A stretch of 64,000 nt of DNA from contig JBDSDD010000030.1 of NCBI GenBank assembly GCA_039920745.1, forward strand, positions 1 to 64,000, given 5' to 3'. Below are positions 9,510 to 17,111 of this stretch, piece after piece. The stretch's first letter is position 1. Each line of letters opens with the position of its first letter. The notes below the pieces were generated by a model. The model was not told where the DNA came from. It saw only the letters and a list, made by a program, of their open reading frames with translations, and did no database searches. This stretch comes from Scleromatobacter sp039920745. GTDB taxonomy: Bacteria; Pseudomonadota; Gammaproteobacteria; Burkholderiales; Burkholderiaceae_C. The translations under genes and the position numbers were made by a program.

Positions 9510-11963
9510 ATGAGCGATCACGACGACGCCGCAGGCGCAGCCGCGCTGGAGGCCGTGCCCGACCGGCGCCGCGGCACGGCCGCGCCCCACTGTTTCGGCA
9601 TCCGCCATCACGGCCCGGGCTGCGCGCGCAGCCTGCTGCGGGCGTTCGACGAGCTGCAGCCCGATTGCGTTCTGATCGAAGGCCCGCCCGAGGCCGACGA
9701 GCTGTTGTCCTTCGTGCTGGACGCCGCGATGACGCCGCCGGTGGCGCTGCTGGGCTACTGCCCGGACGAGCCGCGCCTGGCCGTCTACCACCCGTTCGCC
9801 ACGTTCTCGCCCGAATGGCAGGCGCTGCGCTGGGCCGCGTCGCATGGCGTACCGGTGCGCTTCATCGACCTGCCGTTGACGCACGAGCTGGGCATGGAAA
9901 AGGCCGCCCGCGACGCCCGCACGGCCGCCGAGGCGGCTGCGGCCGCGGCGGCCGACGCCGAAGACGATGCGGCGCTCGTCGCGCTGCCGGCCGAACCCAT
10001 CGACGTCGCCGCAGCCGCCGACGCAGCCGCCGACGCCGAGCTCGAGCACCGCGACCCGCTGACCTGGCTCGCCCGCGCCGCCGGCTACGACGACGGCGAG
10101 TCCTGGTGGAACCACATGGTCGAAGAGCGCGCCGACGGCACCGAGCTGTTCGATGCGATCGCCACGGCGATGACCTCGCTGCGCGCCGAGATCGGCGACA
10201 AGCATGCAACGCCCGCGGCCGCGCAACGCGAGGCCCTGCGCGAGGCCCACATGCGCCAGTGCATTCGCGCGGCGCAGAAGGACGGCCACGATCGCATCGC
10301 AGTGGTCTGCGGCGCTTGGCACCTGCCGGCGCTGCGCGAGAACGTCGCCGCCAAGGCGGACACGGCGTTGCTCAAGGGGCTGCCCAAGGTCAAGGTGCTG
10401 TCCACCTGGGTGCCCTGGACCTACCGCCACCTCACGCGCGCCAGCGGCTACGGCGCCGGCATCGCGTCGCCCGGCTGGTACGAGCACCTGTGGAACACGC
10501 ATGACGCCCCGAGCCGCCGCGCCATCGGCTGGCTCGCTCGCGTGGCGCGCCTGATGCGCGCGCGCGAGCTCGATTGCTCGTCGGCCCACCTGATCGAGGC
10601 GGCACGGCTGGCCGACACGCTGGCGGCGCTGCGCGAGCGCCCGGCGCCGGGCTTGCCCGAACTGGACGAGGCAAGCCGCACGGTGCTGACGCTGGGCGAC
10701 GACACGGTACTCAAGTTCATCCGCGACGCGCTGGTCGTCGGCGACCACCTGGGCGGCGTGCCGCCGTCGGTGCCCACCGTGCCGCTGCAGCGCGACGTCG
10801 ACGCCCTGCAAAAGCGCCTGCGCCTCAAGCCCGAGGCGCTGCAGAAGACGCTCGACCTCGACCTGCGCAACGACAACGACCTGGCCCGCAGCCACCTGCT
10901 GCACCGGCTGGCGATCCTGGACGTGCCGTGGGGCACCGTCTCGCGAGTCGGCCGCTCGGCGCGCGGCACCTTCCACGAGATCTGGACGCTGCAGTGGCAG
11001 CCCGAGTTCGCGCTGCGCCTGATCGAGGCCAGCCTGTGGGGCCAGACCGTCGAACAGGCGGCCACTGCCCGGGCACAGGCGCGTTGCGCGGAGGCGGGCA
11101 GCCTGGCGGCGCTGTCGGGGCTGGTCGACAAGGCACTGCTGGCCAAGCTCGACCTGGCCGTCGCCACCGCCACGCAGGCGCTGGAGGACCGCGCCGCCCT
11201 GACCGGCGACGCCGCGCAGTTGCTGGAGACGCTGCCGCCGCTGGCCAACGTGTTTCGCTATGGCAACGTGCGCCAGACCGACGCGACGCTGGTCGCGCAC
11301 GTGCTGGACGGGCTCGCGCTGCGCGCCGCGATCGGCCTGCCCGTGGCCTGCGGCGGCCTGGACGACAGCGCCGCCGAGACGCTGCGCGCCTTGGTGCTGG
11401 CTGCCCACGCCGCGATCGCGCTACGCGACGGCGCGGACGCGACCGCCGCCTGGCGTCGCGCGCTCGCGCAGGTGGCCGCGCAGGCCGGCGCACACGACCT
11501 GCTCAAGGGCGCCGCTGGTCGCCTGCTGCTGGACGCCGGCGACTGGACGACAGCCGACGCAGCCCAGGCGATGTCGCTGAACCTGTCCGCGGGCGCCGAG
11601 CCGGCGCACGCCGCCGCCTGGCTCGAGGGCTTTCTCAACCGCAATGCGGTGGTGCTGCTGCACGACGCCACGGTGTGGGCGCTGGTCGACGAATGGCTGT
11701 CCGGACTCACCGACGACCACTTCATCCGCGTGCTGCCGCTGGTACGCCGCACGTTCTCGGCGTTCGCCGCGACGGAACTGCGCGACCTGTCGATCAAGGC
11801 GGGTCAGAAGTCCGGCTCGAAGCGCCCCGCCGCCGGCGGCCCGACCGGCGACGATGGCCTGCTGGCTGACTGGGACACTGCCCGCGCCGCCCTGCCCTTG
11901 CCGCTGCTGCGCGACTTGCTGGGCCTCGCGCTTCCGCTCACCGCGCCTGGAGAGACCGCATGA
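9510..11963 (+). CDS. DUF5682 family protein with Tiki/TraB-like motifs
   Basis: A protein of 817 residues, the largest of the operon. The N-terminal 280 residues carry GIRHHGPGCARSLL (about 31-44), VLIEGPPEADELL (about 55-67) and VVCGAWHLPAL (about 264-274). This Gly-x-x-His ... Glu-Gly ... Gly-x-x-His pattern resembles the Tiki superfamily (TraB/PrgY, ChaN, EreA), which are metal-dependent hydrolases or heme/lipid binders. An Ala/Asp-rich linker lies at about 130-180. The remaining 500 residues are helical and unrecognised. The stop overlaps the VWA start by four bases. The family name is from recall of the usual neighbours; the superfamily link is my inference from the motifs. Confidence 0.8.
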   Translation: MSDHDDAAGAAALEAVPDRRRGTAAPHCFGIRHHGPGCARSLLRAFDELQPDCVLIEGPPEADELLSFVLDAAMTPPVALLGYCPDEPRLAVYHPFATFSPEWQALRWAASHGVPVRFIDLPLTHELGMEKAARDARTAAEAAAAAAADAEDDAALVALPAEPIDVAAAADAAADAELEHRDPLTWLARAAGYDDGESWWNHMVEERADGTELFDAIATAMTSLRAEIGDKHATPAAAQREALREAHMRQCIRAAQKDGHDRIAVVCGAWHLPALRENVAAKADTALLKGLPKVKVLSTWVPWTYRHLTRASGYGAGIASPGWYEHLWNTHDAPSRRAIGWLARVARLMRARELDCSSAHLIEAARLADTLAALRERPAPGLPELDEASRTVLTLGDDTVLKFIRDALVVGDHLGGVPPSVPTVPLQRDVDALQKRLRLKPEALQKTLDLDLRNDNDLARSHLLHRLAILDVPWGTVSRVGRSARGTFHEIWTLQWQPEFALRLIEASLWGQTVEQAATARAQARCAEAGSLAALSGLVDKALLAKLDLAVATATQALEDRAALTGDAAQLLETLPPLANVFRYGNVRQTDATLVAHVLDGLALRAAIGLPVACGGLDDSAAETLRALVLAAHAAIALRDGADATAAWRRALAQVAAQAGAHDLLKGAAGRLLLDAGDWTTADAAQAMSLNLSAGAEPAHAAAWLEGFLNRNAVVLLHDATVWALVDEWLSGLTDDHFIRVLPLVRRTFSAFAATELRDLSIKAGQKSGSKRPAAGGPTGDDGLLADWDTARAALPLPLLRDLLGLALPLTAPGETA

Positions 11964-13147
11964 ACCCGATCCAGGAACGCGAACGCCTCGCGCGCTGGCG
12001 CCTCGTCATCGGCAGCGAGGCCGAAGCGGCGTGTGGCGGGCTCGCGGGCCCGGCCGTCGAGATGGACCAGGCGCTGACGGCGCTCTACGACTCGCAAGGC
12101 CAGCCCGGCGGCATGGGCGCCAGCAAGGGACGCGGTGGTCGCGGCGGCTCGCAGCCCAGCGTGGCGCGCTGGCTGGGCGACATCCGAAAGTACTTCCCGA
12201 GCTCGGTCGTGCAGGTGATGCAGCACGACGCGCTGCAGCGCCTGAACCTGCGCGAGATGCTGCTGCAGCCCGAGATGCTGCGCAGCGCCCAGCCCGACGT
12301 GCACCTGGTCGCCAGCCTCATCGCGTTGTCACGCGTGATTCCGGCCGGCACCAAGGACACCGCGCGCAGGGTGGTCAAGCGCGTCGTCGATGACCTGATG
12401 AAGCGACTCGAGGATCCGATGCGCTCGGCGATCAGCGGCGCGCTCGATCGCAGCCAGCGCAATCGGCGGCCGCGCCACGCCGAGATCGACTGGCATCGCA
12501 CGATCAAGGCCAACCTCAAGCACTGGCAGCCCGAGTACCGCACCGTGGTGCCCGAGACGCTGCACGGCTACGGCCGCAAGTCGCGCAAGCCGCAGCGCGA
12601 GATCATCCTGTGCGTCGACCAGAGCGGCTCGATGGCCAACTCCGTCGTCTATTCGAGCATCTTCGGCGCGGTGATGGCCTCGCTGCCGGCGGTGGCCACG
12701 AAGCTGGTCGTCTTCGACACCAACGTCGTCGACATGTCCGACCTGCTCGACGACCCGGTGGAACTGCTGTTCGGCGTGCAACTGGGCGGCGGCACCGACA
12801 TCGACGGCGCGGTCGGCTACTGCCAGACGCTCATGCGCGAGCCGCGCAACACCATCTTCGTGCTGATCTCCGACCTCTACGAAGGTGGCGTCGAGGCCAA
12901 CCTCCTGCGTCGCGCGGCCGAACTGATCGACAGTGGCGTCCAGTGCATCACGCTGCTGGCGCTCAGCGACGAAGGCCGGCCGGCCTACGACCACGCGCTG
13001 GCCGCCAAGCTTGCCACGCTGGGGATGCCGTCGTTCGCCTGCACGCCCGACGCCTTCCCGGCGCTGATGGCCGCGGCGATCCGGCGCGACGACGTGGCCG
13101 CCTGGGCGGCGGCGAACGGGATGGTCAACAGCCCGAACGCGCGCTGA
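11960..13147 (+). CDS. VWA domain protein, partner of the MoxR ATPase
   Basis: A protein of 395 residues. The C-terminal half is a von Willebrand A domain with a complete MIDAS: DQSGS (from Asp220), the Thr of GGGTDIDGA and the Asp of LISDLYEGG. MIDAS domains hold Mg2+ and bind partners. The N-terminal half is basic and helical, with GASKGRGGRGGS as a flexible linker at about residues 53-64. It has no membrane segment, so unlike many MoxR-VWA pairs this one looks cytosolic. It ends the operon and overlaps the DUF5682 gene by four bases. Confidence 0.92.
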   Translation: MNPIQERERLARWRLVIGSEAEAACGGLAGPAVEMDQALTALYDSQGQPGGMGASKGRGGRGGSQPSVARWLGDIRKYFPSSVVQVMQHDALQRLNLREMLLQPEMLRSAQPDVHLVASLIALSRVIPAGTKDTARRVVKRVVDDLMKRLEDPMRSAISGALDRSQRNRRPRHAEIDWHRTIKANLKHWQPEYRTVVPETLHGYGRKSRKPQREIILCVDQSGSMANSVVYSSIFGAVMASLPAVATKLVVFDTNVVDMSDLLDDPVELLFGVQLGGGTDIDGAVGYCQTLMREPRNTIFVLISDLYEGGVEANLLRRAAELIDSGVQCITLLALSDEGRPAYDHALAAKLATLGMPSFACTPDAFPALMAAAIRRDDVAAWAAANGMVNSPNAR

Positions 13148-13162
13148 CCTGTTGGGCGGACA

Positions 13163-13190
13163 AGAAAAAGCGGCGCACGTGGCGCCGCTC
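13163..13190 (-). terminator. Rho-independent terminator of the msrB-msrA operon
   Basis: Read on the minus strand, an 8-base-pair stem AGCGGCGC / GCGCCGCT (13169-13176 with 13182-13189) is followed by a T-rich run (the AAGAAAAAG at 13162-13170 on the plus strand). It lies just past the msrA stop and also separates msrA from the convergent VWA gene. Confidence 0.75.
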
Positions 13191-13196
13191 CCGTCG

Positions 13197-13700
13197 TCAC
13201 CCCGCCCGCTTGGGCAGCTTCCATCCCGGTCGCGGGAAATGGCACGTGTAGCCGTTGGGAAACAGCTCCAGATAGTCCTGGTGCTCGGCCTCGGCTTCCC
13301 AGAAGTCGCCGACGGGTTCGACTTCGGTGACGACCTTGCCCGGCCACAGGCTCGACGCGTCGACATCGGCGATCGTGTCCACGGCGGTCGCCTTCTGCTC
13401 CGGGGACGTGTAGTAGATGGCCGAGCGGTAGCTCATGCCCTGGTCGTTGCCCTGGCGGTTCTTGGTGCTCGGGTCATGGATCTGGAAGAAAAACTCCAGC
13501 AACTGGCGGTAGCTGAGCACCGCCGGGTCGAACAGCACCTCGATGCCCTCGGCGTGCGTGCCGTGCCGCCGGTAGGTGGCCTCGGCGACGTCGCCACCGG
13601 TGTAGCCGACACGGGTCTCCTGCACGCCCGGGATCTTGCGGATCAGGTCCTGCATGCCCCAGAAACAGCCTCCGGCCAGCACGGCGCGTTCGGTCGTCAT
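13197..13700 (-). CDS. msrA: Peptide-methionine (S)-S-oxide reductase MsrA
   Basis: An enzyme of 167 residues that reduces the S-epimer of methionine sulfoxide in proteins and free methionine. The active-site motif GGCFWG (Cys12) is intact, followed by GVQETRVGYTGG. A C-terminal Cys153 (GYTCHFPRPGW) is a probable resolving or recycling residue. There is no signal peptide, so it acts in the cytoplasm. Its start overlaps the msrB stop by four bases, so the two epimer-specific reductases are made together. Confidence 0.97.
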   Translation of the reverse strand: MTTERAVLAGGCFWGMQDLIRKIPGVQETRVGYTGGDVAEATYRRHGTHAEGIEVLFDPAVLSYRQLLEFFFQIHDPSTKNRQGNDQGMSYRSAIYYTSPEQKATAVDTIADVDASSLWPGKVVTEVEPVGDFWEAEAEHQDYLELFPNGYTCHFPRPGWKLPKRAG

Positions 13701-14146
13701 TGCACGTCCTCCACCTGGTTGATGTAGTCGCCGTAGCCCTGGGCCTCCATCTCGTCGCGCGGCACGAAGCGCAGCGACGCCGAGTTGATGCAGTAGCGCA
13801 GGCCGCCACGGTCGCGCGGGCCGTCCGGGAACACGTGGCCCAGGTGGCTGTCGGCGTGCTTGGAGCGCACCTCGATGCGGATCATGCCGTGCGTGGCGTC
13901 GCGCAGTTCCTCGACGAAGGCGGGCACGATGGGCTTGGTGAAACTGGGCCAGCCGCAGCCCGACTCGAACTTGTCGCCGGAAGCGAACAGCGGCTCGCCC
14001 GACACGATGTCGACATAGATGCCCACCTCCTCGTTGTCCAGCAGCTCGCCGGTGCCGGCGCGTTCGGTGCCGCTCTCCTGCGTGACGTGGCGTTGCATGG
14101 GCGTCAGCTTGGCCAGCGCCTCGGGGGTCTTCCTGTAGTCGGGCAT
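13697..14146 (-). CDS. msrB: Peptide-methionine (R)-S-oxide reductase MsrB, zinc-less type
   Basis: An enzyme of about 149 residues that reduces the R-epimer of methionine sulfoxide. SGCGWPSF (Cys64, resolving) and RYCINSASLRF (Cys119, catalytic) are present, but both CxxC pairs that bind structural zinc in many MsrBs are absent; the first site reads VGIYVDIVSG. Two in-frame ATGs occur. The one at 14146 is chosen because AAGGAG lies 8 bases upstream, whereas 14152 would leave a gap of only 2. It is cytosolic and overlaps msrA. Confidence 0.95.
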   Translation of the reverse strand: MPDYRKTPEALAKLTPMQRHVTQESGTERAGTGELLDNEEVGIYVDIVSGEPLFASGDKFESGCGWPSFTKPIVPAFVEELRDATHGMIRIEVRSKHADSHLGHVFPDGPRDRGGLRYCINSASLRFVPRDEMEAQGYGDYINQVEDVQ

Positions 14147-14234
14147 CTTCATTTCTCCTTCAAGTGCGTCCCCTGCATGTTGGGACGGGCCGCCTCATCT
14201 CAAGTCGATCTCGGGCCGGCGGAAAGGTTCGCCG

Positions 14235-14618
14235 TCAGAGTCCGTGCGGGTTGCCTGGTTCCCAGCCAAACGGCCCTTCGACCAGGCCGTCGATCCGATG
14301 GAAGCGAATCGTACCCGCGTCGCGCGCCACGTGGACGCAGCCGCTCTGGTGCGGGTCGGCATGCATGAAGCAAACGGTGGCATCCGGGCGGGCAAACCAG
14401 CGGCCCGTCTCGACGCGGCCGGACGTGTCGCGCGAGGTCGACGTGCCGTCGGGCGCGAAGTATTCGTACTGGTGTGTCTTGCCGTCGAAGAAGTCCATCG
14501 TGACGTCGCGCACGAGCGCGGCCGCCTGCGCGGGCGTGCTAGCGGGCTCAGGGGACGCGTGAGCGACCGGGCCCGCCAGAGAGGCGCCCAGCAACAGGGC
14601 GATGTGTCGTTTCTGCAT
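14235..14618 (-). CDS. Small secreted protein of unknown function
   Basis: A protein of 127 residues with a clear signal peptide (HIALLLGASLAGPVAHA). The mature part has two Cys, in TVCFMHAD and SGCVHVAR, that could form a disulfide, and many aromatic residues (FFDGKTHQYEYF). GAGAA precedes the start. I do not recognise a family. It sits alone between msrB and a secreted beta-propeller gene, all on the minus strand. Confidence 0.7.
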   Translation of the reverse strand: MQKRHIALLLGASLAGPVAHASPEPASTPAQAAALVRDVTMDFFDGKTHQYEYFAPDGTSTSRDTSGRVETGRWFARPDATVCFMHADPHQSGCVHVARDAGTIRFHRIDGLVEGPFGWEPGNPHGL

Positions 14619-14716
14619 GTGTTTCTCGTCAAGAAGGCAGACTGCGGCCGGCCCCTCAGGAGCGGCCGCGAAAGGCCGGGCGAAGCGGCGCCCGGTTCGG
14701 CTTGGTCAGGCCGGGC

Positions 14717-15760
14717 TCAGCGCCAGGCGTCGGCGTCGACGATCGCGACGCCGTTGGTCGTCGCGGCCGGCAGCGCAGCCACGCCCTGCAGCGTGAAGTT
14801 GCCGTCCTGGTCGACCTTGAAGATCGACACGCGCGACAGCCCGGCAGCCGCATCGACCACCGCGGCGAAGCCGTCGCGGTAGGTGATGTCGGTCGGGCCG
14901 CCGATGAACTGCGCGACCACAGCAGCGTCCTGCACCAGCTTCTGGCCGTAGGCCGCGTAGCGCGACACGCTGTGGCTCGGCGTGTTGGCCGAGAACGCGA
15001 ACGGGCCCGCCAGCGTGATCCAGCACGGCGCGTGCTGCGTGACCGACGGGGTCGTGGTCAGCACCGTGTCGTTGCGCACCAAGCTGATCTCGTCGGCGTG
15101 CGCGATCGTCACGTAGGCCTCGTTGCCGTTCGTCACGAGGCCGAACGGCGTGTCCAGATTGGCCGGCGTGCCGGCCACCAGCGCGGCGTTGCCGACGACG
15201 GCGCCGTCGTCGGTCAGGTGCACGGTCTCGATCGCGTTGCTCTTCTCGGTGAAGATCAGTTCGCCCTTGATGACGCCCACTTGCGCGGCCGTCGCGTCGG
15301 CGTGCAGCAGTTGCGCCTGGCCGTCGACTTGCGGCGAAATGCCCCTCGGGCCCGCTCGGTGCGACTCGACGTGCGTGGTCGTCAGCACGTACAGATGGTC
15401 GTTGCCGAAAGCGACGCTGACCGGGCTGCCCAGCGTCTGGATCACGCGCTCCAGGCGGAACTGGCGGCCGCCGTCGTCGCGCTGGAAGATCGACACGTTG
15501 GACGAACCGAAGTTGACGACTGCGACGCGGTCATGGCTCGCGGCGATGCCACCGGCGTTGCCGCCCACGCCGCCTTGCCCCTGCGTGGGGAGGCGCTTGA
15601 GCAGCGTGCCGTTGGTGCTGAGCACCAGCAGCTCGTTGGTCGTTGCGTTGGTGGCGGTCAGCACCAGTGAGCCGTGGCCCAGGCTGTCGGCCGAGGCGCT
15701 GGTCACGGCGCCGAAAAGCAGCACCGCCGCTGCGGTGGCCGTCAGAATTTGCTTGAACAT
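14717..15760 (-). CDS. Secreted beta-propeller (lactonase/YncE-like) protein
   Basis: A protein of 347 residues starting MFKQILTATAAA, with signal peptide to about VTSASA. Repeated blades (LLVLSTNGTLLKRLP, SNVSIFQRDDGG, DHLYVLTTTHV, LSRVSIFKVDQDGN) describe a beta-propeller of the YncE or lactonase-like class. The open frame extends to 15979, but 15760 is chosen because AGGAGA lies 8 bases before that ATG and the signal peptide begins there. A palindrome at 15886-15903 in the upstream region may control it. Substrate unknown. Confidence 0.75.
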   Translation of the reverse strand: MFKQILTATAAAVLLFGAVTSASADSLGHGSLVLTATNATTNELLVLSTNGTLLKRLPTQGQGGVGGNAGGIAASHDRVAVVNFGSSNVSIFQRDDGGRQFRLERVIQTLGSPVSVAFGNDHLYVLTTTHVESHRAGPRGISPQVDGQAQLLHADATAAQVGVIKGELIFTEKSNAIETVHLTDDGAVVGNAALVAGTPANLDTPFGLVTNGNEAYVTIAHADEISLVRNDTVLTTTPSVTQHAPCWITLAGPFAFSANTPSHSVSRYAAYGQKLVQDAAVVAQFIGGPTDITYRDGFAAVVDAAAGLSRVSIFKVDQDGNFTLQGVAALPAATTNGVAIVDADAWR

Positions 15761-15885
15761 CGTTGTCTCTCCTGGAGGTTGAGTAGCACCTGCCGGCACG
15801 GCGGCGGCGCGCTGCGGCGTGGTGTTGGCTGCAGCCTCCGTTGGTCGATGTCGAGCGTGATCTCTTACACGATCGGCGAACTTTA

Positions 15886-15903
15886 CATACGGCCTGCCGT
15901 ATG
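15886..15903. promoter_or_regulatory. Perfect palindrome, candidate operator
   Basis: CATACGG-CCTG-CCGTATG: a perfect 7-base-pair inverted repeat with a 4-base spacer, 126 bases upstream of the beta-propeller gene and just past the nucleosidase stop. No T-run adjoins it, so it is more like a dimeric-regulator site than a terminator. The regulator is unknown. Confidence 0.45.
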
Positions 15904-16015
15904 CATTCCCGGCACCGGATCGCGCGAATTTCGAACCGGGATCTGGCGATGCTTCTTCCCATGTCTGGGTCGCTTTCATCGCCGGATCCTTACAACCGAC
16001 GTGCGCTCTTTACGT

Positions 16016-17047
16016 TCACTTGTGCTTGCGCCACCCGTCCAGGAAGGCCAGCGTGACCGCCGCTTCGTTGGTCTCGGCCAGGCCGCTGGCGAACAGCGCC
16101 ACGGCGTCGGCGTTGAATTCCTCCGCGCCCGCGAGGTCGCTCAGACTGCGGAAGGCGATGTAGGGAATCGCGTTCGCGTAGGCCACATGGGCCAGCGCCG
16201 CGGTCTCCATCTCGAAGGTCTCGGCGTGGAGTTGCTCGAACAGGTAGGTGCGGTACTGCGGGTTGGCGAGGAAGGCCGTGCCCGAGACGCCGCGGCCGCC
16301 GACGATCACCTGCGGCGCCGACTTGACGCACAACGCCGGATCTGGTTCGGCACCCGCCGCCTTGATCGCCTTCGGACCGCAGCGCGCCAGGGTCGGCGCG
16401 ATCGAGCGCGCGACGGCCAGCATCGCAGCGTCGACGGGATAGTCGAAGCGGAACTCGCCGCCGGGCGCGTTGGCCGCGGTCATCACGAAGTTCTCGCGCA
16501 TGAACAAACCCGTGGGCAGCGCGCCCGCAGGCGTCGCGAGGCTGAACGGCGGCACGGGCTTGCCGTCGGCGCTGGCCAGCTTCAGGCCCAGGCAAGACAC
16601 GTCGGCTGCCTTGCCGCAGGTGGCCGGCAACACGCTGTCGCGGTTCCAGAACACCTCCAGCGGCATTGCCCAGCGGTCGGGAATGACGACGTCCCCGACG
16701 TGGTGCGCCGGGTTCACGCCGCCGGCGATGCCCGACATCACCAGGCGCTGCACCTTGAAGTGATCGATCATCAACTGCGTGACCATCGTCGAATTGATCA
16801 TGCTGACGCCACTCAGCACGATCACCACCGGCACGCCGCGCAGCACACCCGTCGTGAAGCGGTTGCCGTTGATGACCCAGCTGTGCGACCGCTGCGTCTG
16901 GGCGATCAGGATATGCGCCTCTTGCCCGAAGGCCGAGACGATGCCGATGCGCGGCGTGCATTCGGTCAGGCACGCCGGCTTGAGCGCAGACGCGGACGCG
17001 GACGCAGCGCAGAACGCCAGCAGCGTCGCGATGAGCTTGATCTTCAT
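16016..17047 (-). CDS. Secreted nucleosidase / phosphorylase-superfamily protein (MTAN-like)
   Basis: A protein of 343 residues. Signal peptide MKIKLIATLLAFCAASASASA, then RIGIVSAFGQEAHIL, VMSGIAGG (about residue 110), GDVVIPD and a late FEMETAALAHVA with the ribose-binding Met-Glu. These are the core motifs of the PNP/UDP phosphorylase superfamily, closest in style to methylthioadenosine/adenosylhomocysteine nucleosidase. The catalytic Asp region reads FRSLSDLAGAEE. Such enzymes are normally cytosolic; here export is predicted. A TonB-dependent receptor gene lies directly upstream, separated by a terminator-like hairpin. Substrate uncertain. Confidence 0.85.
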   Translation of the reverse strand: MKIKLIATLLAFCAASASASALKPACLTECTPRIGIVSAFGQEAHILIAQTQRSHSWVINGNRFTTGVLRGVPVVIVLSGVSMINSTMVTQLMIDHFKVQRLVMSGIAGGVNPAHHVGDVVIPDRWAMPLEVFWNRDSVLPATCGKAADVSCLGLKLASADGKPVPPFSLATPAGALPTGLFMRENFVMTAANAPGGEFRFDYPVDAAMLAVARSIAPTLARCGPKAIKAAGAEPDPALCVKSAPQVIVGGRGVSGTAFLANPQYRTYLFEQLHAETFEMETAALAHVAYANAIPYIAFRSLSDLAGAEEFNADAVALFASGLAETNEAAVTLAFLDGWRKHK

Positions 17048-17065
17048 GAGGTGTTTCCCGGAAAT

Positions 17066-17097
17066 GAAAACGGCCGCGCGGTGCCCCGCGCGGCCGC
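17066..17097 (-). terminator. Terminator or attenuator between receptor and nucleosidase genes
   Basis: An 11-base-pair perfect stem CGGCCGCGCGG / CCGCGCGGCCG (17071-17081 with 17086-17096) around a 4-base loop. On the minus strand it is followed by TTTTCATTT. It lies between the receptor stop (17112) and the nucleosidase start (17047), so downstream expression would depend on read-through or a separate promoter. Confidence 0.8.
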
Positions 17098-17111
17098 AGA
17101 TCGACGCGATC

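Noticed and set aside
9438..11408. 656-codon open frame opposite the DUF5682 gene
   Set aside because: Low-complexity Arg/Gln/Val composition and no ribosome site; the plus-strand gene has recognisable motifs and operon spacing.
14644..14669. Hairpin GCGGCCG / CGGCCGC between two minus-strand genes
   Set aside because: No T-run on either strand; such stems are frequent by chance at this GC content.
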